NCBI GenBank assembly: GCA_937927415.1
Contig: CALBDS010000045.1
Coordinates: forward strand, 1-64,000
Direction: 5' to 3'
From: an uncultured Rhodospirillaceae bacterium
GTDB taxonomy: Bacteria; Pseudomonadota; Alphaproteobacteria; Azospirillales; Azospirillaceae
Length of the DNA: 64,000 bases
This document shows positions 60,883-64,000 of this stretch, piece after piece. Under the pieces are notes generated by a model. That model had not been told where the DNA came from and ran no database searches. It saw only the letters and a list, made by a program, of their open reading frames with translations. Numbering within the stretch: the first letter of the stretch is position 1; each line of letters starts with the position of its first letter. The translations under genes were made by a program, and so were the position numbers.

Positions 60883-63767
60883 GGCGTCAATCCTCCTTCG
60901 TCGCGGAACCGTTCCACCGCCGCCAGTTCCTCGGCGGTCAGCGCGGTCTGGGCGTCGAGCCGGGGCCAGTCGGCCTGAGGGGCGGCGGCTTCCAGCGTGC
61001 GCGCGGCCTCCGCCAGCGCCAGCGCCCCGGCGATGCGGGCGGAGCCTTTCAGATTGTGGGCGCCGCTCTGCACGCCGCGGGGATCGCGGTCGGTCACGGC
61101 CGCACGGATGTCGGCCAGGATGCCGCGGCTGACGGTGATGAACTCGTCCAGCATTTCCCGGATCAGCGCCGGGTCGTCGCCGCACAGCGCCCGCAGCGGG
61201 CCGGGGTCGAGCACCGGCGCCATCGGGGGCACCAGCGTCTCCACCACCGGCACGGGCGGCAGCGGGGACGGCATGGGCAGCCGGCCCGCCCGTTCCCGCC
61301 CGCCGCCGGGGGGCGGCAGCCACGGTTCCAGGGCGGCGGCCAGCGCCGTCAGGGACAGCGGCTTGGTCAGCCAGCCGTCCATGCCCGCCTGCCGGTACGG
61401 TCCGCCCTGGCCGTCCACGGCGTCGGCGGTGATGGCGATGATGGGCAGGCGGCGGCCGTCGCCGCGGGCCTGCTCGGCCTCCCGGATGCGGCGAGTGAGG
61501 TCGAAGCCGTCCAGCCCCGGCATGTGGCCGTCGGTCAGCAGCGCGCCATAGGAGCGTTCGGCCACCGCCGCCAGCGCCTCGTACCCGTCGGAGGCCAGAT
61601 GCACGGCGTAGCCCAGGGAATTGAGCTGGCGGAGGATGACCTTGCGGTTGATGGGGTTGTCCTCCGCCACCAGGATCAGGCGCCCCTCGGCCAGCGCCAC
61701 ATCCTCCGGCGGCGGGGTCATGGGGCCGGCGGCGCAGGGCGACAGGGGCGGGGGCGGCGGGGCGTCCGGCGCTACCCGCCCGGCGGCGGTGGCCACTGCC
61801 CGCACCAGAACCGCCCGCCGCACCGGCCGGACCACCATCGGGGCGGGGGTGTGATGCCCGCCGTCCGTCTCCGCCGTCACGATCCGCACCACCGGCACCG
61901 CGGGGGCGGGCAGGGGGATGGGGGGTAGGGGGCCGTCGGTGACCATCACGTCGGCGGGGTCCTTGCCCGCCGGGATCGCGGCCCCCGCCGCCGTCAGATA
62001 GGCCAGGGCCGCCTGACGCTCCGGTCCGGGGGGAAGGCGCACCCGCACCGCCAGCCCGGCGAGATCGGCCCCCGCCGCCGCGGCCGCCGGGGTGCGGGCG
62101 ATGCCGAACGGCAGGTCGAGCCAGAAGGTCGAACCGGCCCCCTCCACGCTGTCCACACCGATGTCGCCCCCCATCAGCGCGGCCAGACGGCGGCAGATGG
62201 ACAGCCCCAGCCCGGTGCCGCCGAACCGGCGGGTGATGGAGCTTTCCGCCTGGCTGAAGGGCAGGAACAGGCGCGCGCGCGCGGCATCGCTGATGCCGAT
62301 GCCGGTGTCCGACACCTCGATCCGCACCCGCACCCAGCCGTCGGCGCGGGTGCGCAGGTTGGCGGCCATCACCACCCGCCCGCGCTCGGTGAATTTGACG
62401 GCGTTGCCGCCCAGGTTGAACAGGATCTGGCGCAGCCGCACCGGGTCGGCGAACAGTTCGGCCGGGATGGCCGGATCGACCAGGGTGACCAGTTCCAGCC
62501 CCTTGCGCCGGGCCATGGGCGCCAGGGTTTCCGCCACCCCCTCCACCACCGATGTCAGCGACACCGGCTCAAGCTCCAGATCCAGCTTGCCGGCCTCGAT
62601 CTTGGAGAAATCCAGGATATCGTCGATGATGCGCAGGAGGGCGGTGGCCGATTCCCGCATGGTGTCCACCGCCTCGGCCTGATTGGCGTCCAGGGGGGTG
62701 TGCTCCAGCAATTCCAGCATGCCCAGCACGCCGTTCATCGGCGTGCGGATCTCGTGACTCATGGTCGCCAGAAACGCCGATTTGGCGGATGCGGCCTGTT
62801 CGGCCTGTTCCTTGGCGATGTGCATCTGGTGTTCGGTTTCCTTGCGCCGGGTGATGTCGGTGACCCAGGCGATGTAGCAGGGCCGCCCGTCCAGATCCGC
62901 CGGTCCCCCCGACACCAGCGCCCAGAAGCTGCCGCCGCCGGGCCGCCTCACCTGTAGCTCGGCGTCGCGCACCGCCGCCCCGCGCAGCAGGGGGCGGATG
63001 GCGCCGTGACGGCTCTGATTCCCCTGGGCGGGATCCCCGCCGGAAAACAGGGCGGAGGCGGGATAGCCCTCCAGCCCTTCCCGCGGGGCGTGGAGCAATT
63101 CGCACAGGCGGCTGTTGGCGAAGATCAGCCGGGCATCGGCGGAAAAGCCGCACACCCCCACCGGCGCCGATTCCAGCAGACGGCGCAGGCTCTCGCGGCT
63201 GGCCGACAGTTCGCGGGTGCGGGCGGCGACCCGCGCTTCCACCGCCGCCAACTGGTCATAGCCGCGCAGTGCCGCGATCAGCGCGGTGAACAGCGCATCG
63301 GCCGACAAGTCGGCCTTGTCGCGGTAATCGTTGATGTCATAGGCCAGGATCACGTCGCGGGGCGGGGCCTGCCCCGGCTGGCCGGTGCGCAGGATGATGC
63401 GGATCTGGCTGTTGCCCAGGCTGTCGCGGATCCAGCGCACGAGGTCCAGGCCGGCGTTTTCTGCCTCCATCACCACGTCCAGCAGCACGGCGGCAATGGA
63501 GCCGCCCGGCCCGTTGGCCGCCCGGTCGGCGGACAGCACGGCGCGCGCCTCCACCGCGGTCAGGGCGGGGATGAAGGCCAGCCGCCGCCCCTGGAACCGC
63601 ACGTCGCCCAGCAGCAGCGTGGTCATGGCGTGCACGTCGGGTTCGTCGTCCACCACCAGCACGGTCCACGGGGGCAGGGCGCCGGCGCTGTCCGCATCCT
63701 CGGCGGCGAACAGCAGGTCGTCCCCGGTATCGCACGCGGTCATGGGGCCGGTCGTGGGGCTGGTCAT
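60879..63767 (-). CDS. Hybrid sensor histidine kinase (REC-PAS-HisKA-HATPase-REC-HPt)
   Basis: A 962-residue cytosolic-looking phosphorelay protein. REC1 (TVLVVDDEPDV; phospho-Asp97 in AAVLLDVV), a PAS domain (about 190-310), HisKA (FLATMSHEIRTPMNGVLGML), HATPase (FADPVRLRQILFNLGGNAVK, DTGIGIS, FGGTGLGLS), a proline-rich linker, REC2 (LILVAEDNPINRK, LLTDGHMPG) and an HPt domain with HNLKGSARIAG. No membrane helix is seen. It is translationally coupled to an upstream kinase (4-bp overlap at 63764-63767) and to the DUF1329 gene downstream (60879-60882). The output partner is not visible. Confidence 0.93.
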   Translation of the reverse strand: MTSPTTGPMTACDTGDDLLFAAEDADSAGALPPWTVLVVDDEPDVHAMTTLLLGDVRFQGRRLAFIPALTAVEARAVLSADRAANGPGGSIAAVLLDVVMEAENAGLDLVRWIRDSLGNSQIRIILRTGQPGQAPPRDVILAYDINDYRDKADLSADALFTALIAALRGYDQLAAVEARVAARTRELSASRESLRRLLESAPVGVCGFSADARLIFANSRLCELLHAPREGLEGYPASALFSGGDPAQGNQSRHGAIRPLLRGAAVRDAELQVRRPGGGSFWALVSGGPADLDGRPCYIAWVTDITRRKETEHQMHIAKEQAEQAASAKSAFLATMSHEIRTPMNGVLGMLELLEHTPLDANQAEAVDTMRESATALLRIIDDILDFSKIEAGKLDLELEPVSLTSVVEGVAETLAPMARRKGLELVTLVDPAIPAELFADPVRLRQILFNLGGNAVKFTERGRVVMAANLRTRADGWVRVRIEVSDTGIGISDAARARLFLPFSQAESSITRRFGGTGLGLSICRRLAALMGGDIGVDSVEGAGSTFWLDLPFGIARTPAAAAAGADLAGLAVRVRLPPGPERQAALAYLTAAGAAIPAGKDPADVMVTDGPLPPIPLPAPAVPVVRIVTAETDGGHHTPAPMVVRPVRRAVLVRAVATAAGRVAPDAPPPPPLSPCAAGPMTPPPEDVALAEGRLILVAEDNPINRKVILRQLNSLGYAVHLASDGYEALAAVAERSYGALLTDGHMPGLDGFDLTRRIREAEQARGDGRRLPIIAITADAVDGQGGPYRQAGMDGWLTKPLSLTALAAALEPWLPPPGGGRERAGRLPMPSPLPPVPVVETLVPPMAPVLDPGPLRALCGDDPALIREMLDEFITVSRGILADIRAAVTDRDPRGVQSGAHNLKGSARIAGALALAEAARTLEAAAPQADWPRLDAQTALTAEELAAVERFRDEGGLTP

Positions 63768-64000
63768 GGGGGAACAGGCTCCGGTTGCCGGGGGGTGGTG
63801 TCCAGCACCGGGGCGGTGCGGGGCAGGCGCAGGGTGAATGTGGTTCCGCCGCCGGGGGGGCTGTCAACGGTGATCCGCCCGCCCAGGGTCTGGGTCACCA
63901 GATTGAACACGATGTGCAGCCCCAGCCCCGATCCACCCTCGCCCCGCCGGGTGGTGAAGAAGGGGTCGAAGACGCGGCCCAGATGGGCCGGCGGGATGCC
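63764..64000 (-). CDS. Histidine kinase, C-terminal part (runs off the window)
   Basis: The right edge cuts a minus-strand gene. The visible 78 residues are the end of a HATPase domain: IPPAHLGRVFDPFFTTRRGE (F/G2-box region), GGSGLGLHIVFNLV (G-box GxGLGL), LGGRITVDSPPGGGTTFTLR. Its stop overlaps the ATG of the hybrid kinase (ATGA). The start and sensor part lie beyond 64000. It probably forms a signalling pair with the hybrid kinase. Confidence 0.85.
   Translation of the reverse strand, partial: GIPPAHLGRVFDPFFTTRRGEGGSGLGLHIVFNLVTQTLGGRITVDSPPGGGTTFTLRLPRTAPVLDTTPRQPEPVPP

Overview
This window is a high-GC, gene-dense stretch of chromosome that looks like an alphaproteobacterium of the Rhodospirillales/Azospirillaceae type. 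That reading rests on the gene set: thrC followed by an M16 peptidase and a GNAT enzyme, a SUV3-like helicase, alpha-type TyrRS motifs, an AsmA2-type protein, three chemoreceptors and many two-component genes. It comes from recognising families by eye, not from a database search. I see no rRNA, tRNA, CRISPR array, transposase or prophage gene. The window holds 49 coding regions, the last cut by the right edge.

Left part (1-13.3 kb): a GH16-family secreted protein with altered catalytic residues; a Sel1-repeat protein; a HAD phosphatase; the coupled group thrC / M16 peptidase / GNAT; a small protein; a DUF985 cupin coupled to an orphan LivH-type permease with a lipoprotein-like N-terminal domain; an FNR-like regulator divergent from a NifX-like protein; a CGNPR small protein, tadA, a lytic transglycosylase; and an acyl-CoA dehydrogenase preceded by a LiuR-like palindrome.

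Middle part (13.3-38.4 kb): mainly housekeeping and envelope genes. These are a SUV3-like RNA helicase, slyX, dcp, glnE-bcp (overlapping), a large AsmA2/YhdP-type lipid-transfer-like protein, an autotransporter with a phytase-like esterase passenger, a TerB-like protein, a chemoreceptor, tyrS, anmK, a Tat-exported beta-carbonic-anhydrase-like protein, two glycine-zipper envelope proteins, a patatin-like phospholipase, an MsbA-type exporter and a tyrosine phosphatase. Two copies of a 170-190 bp palindromic repeat lie at 13.03-13.22 and 28.51-28.69 kb.

Right part (38.4-64 kb): an AT-richer intergenic region with a strong rho-independent terminator (candidate small RNA), a membrane-anchored cytochrome c, coaD, an SDR, L-lactate dehydrogenase, an HBM/4HB-type chemoreceptor, a coupled GT41 (SPINDLY/OGT-like) and GT9 glycosyltransferase pair, an NrtR-like regulator, a globin-coupled diguanylate cyclase, a PAS histidine kinase, a multidomain membrane protein with a DnaJ-type cysteine-rich region, rhlE, sodC, a dCache chemoreceptor, and a minus-strand cluster (histidine kinase, hybrid kinase, DUF1329 protein) joined by 4-bp overlaps.

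The least explained items are the DnaJ-zinc-finger/membrane/peptidoglycan-binding/17-kDa-antigen-like fusion at 52.4-54.9 kb, the lipobox-LivH fusion at 6.5-7.8 kb, the candidate ncRNA at 38.6-38.8 kb, and a start-codon-proximal stem-loop at 25.36-25.39 kb.
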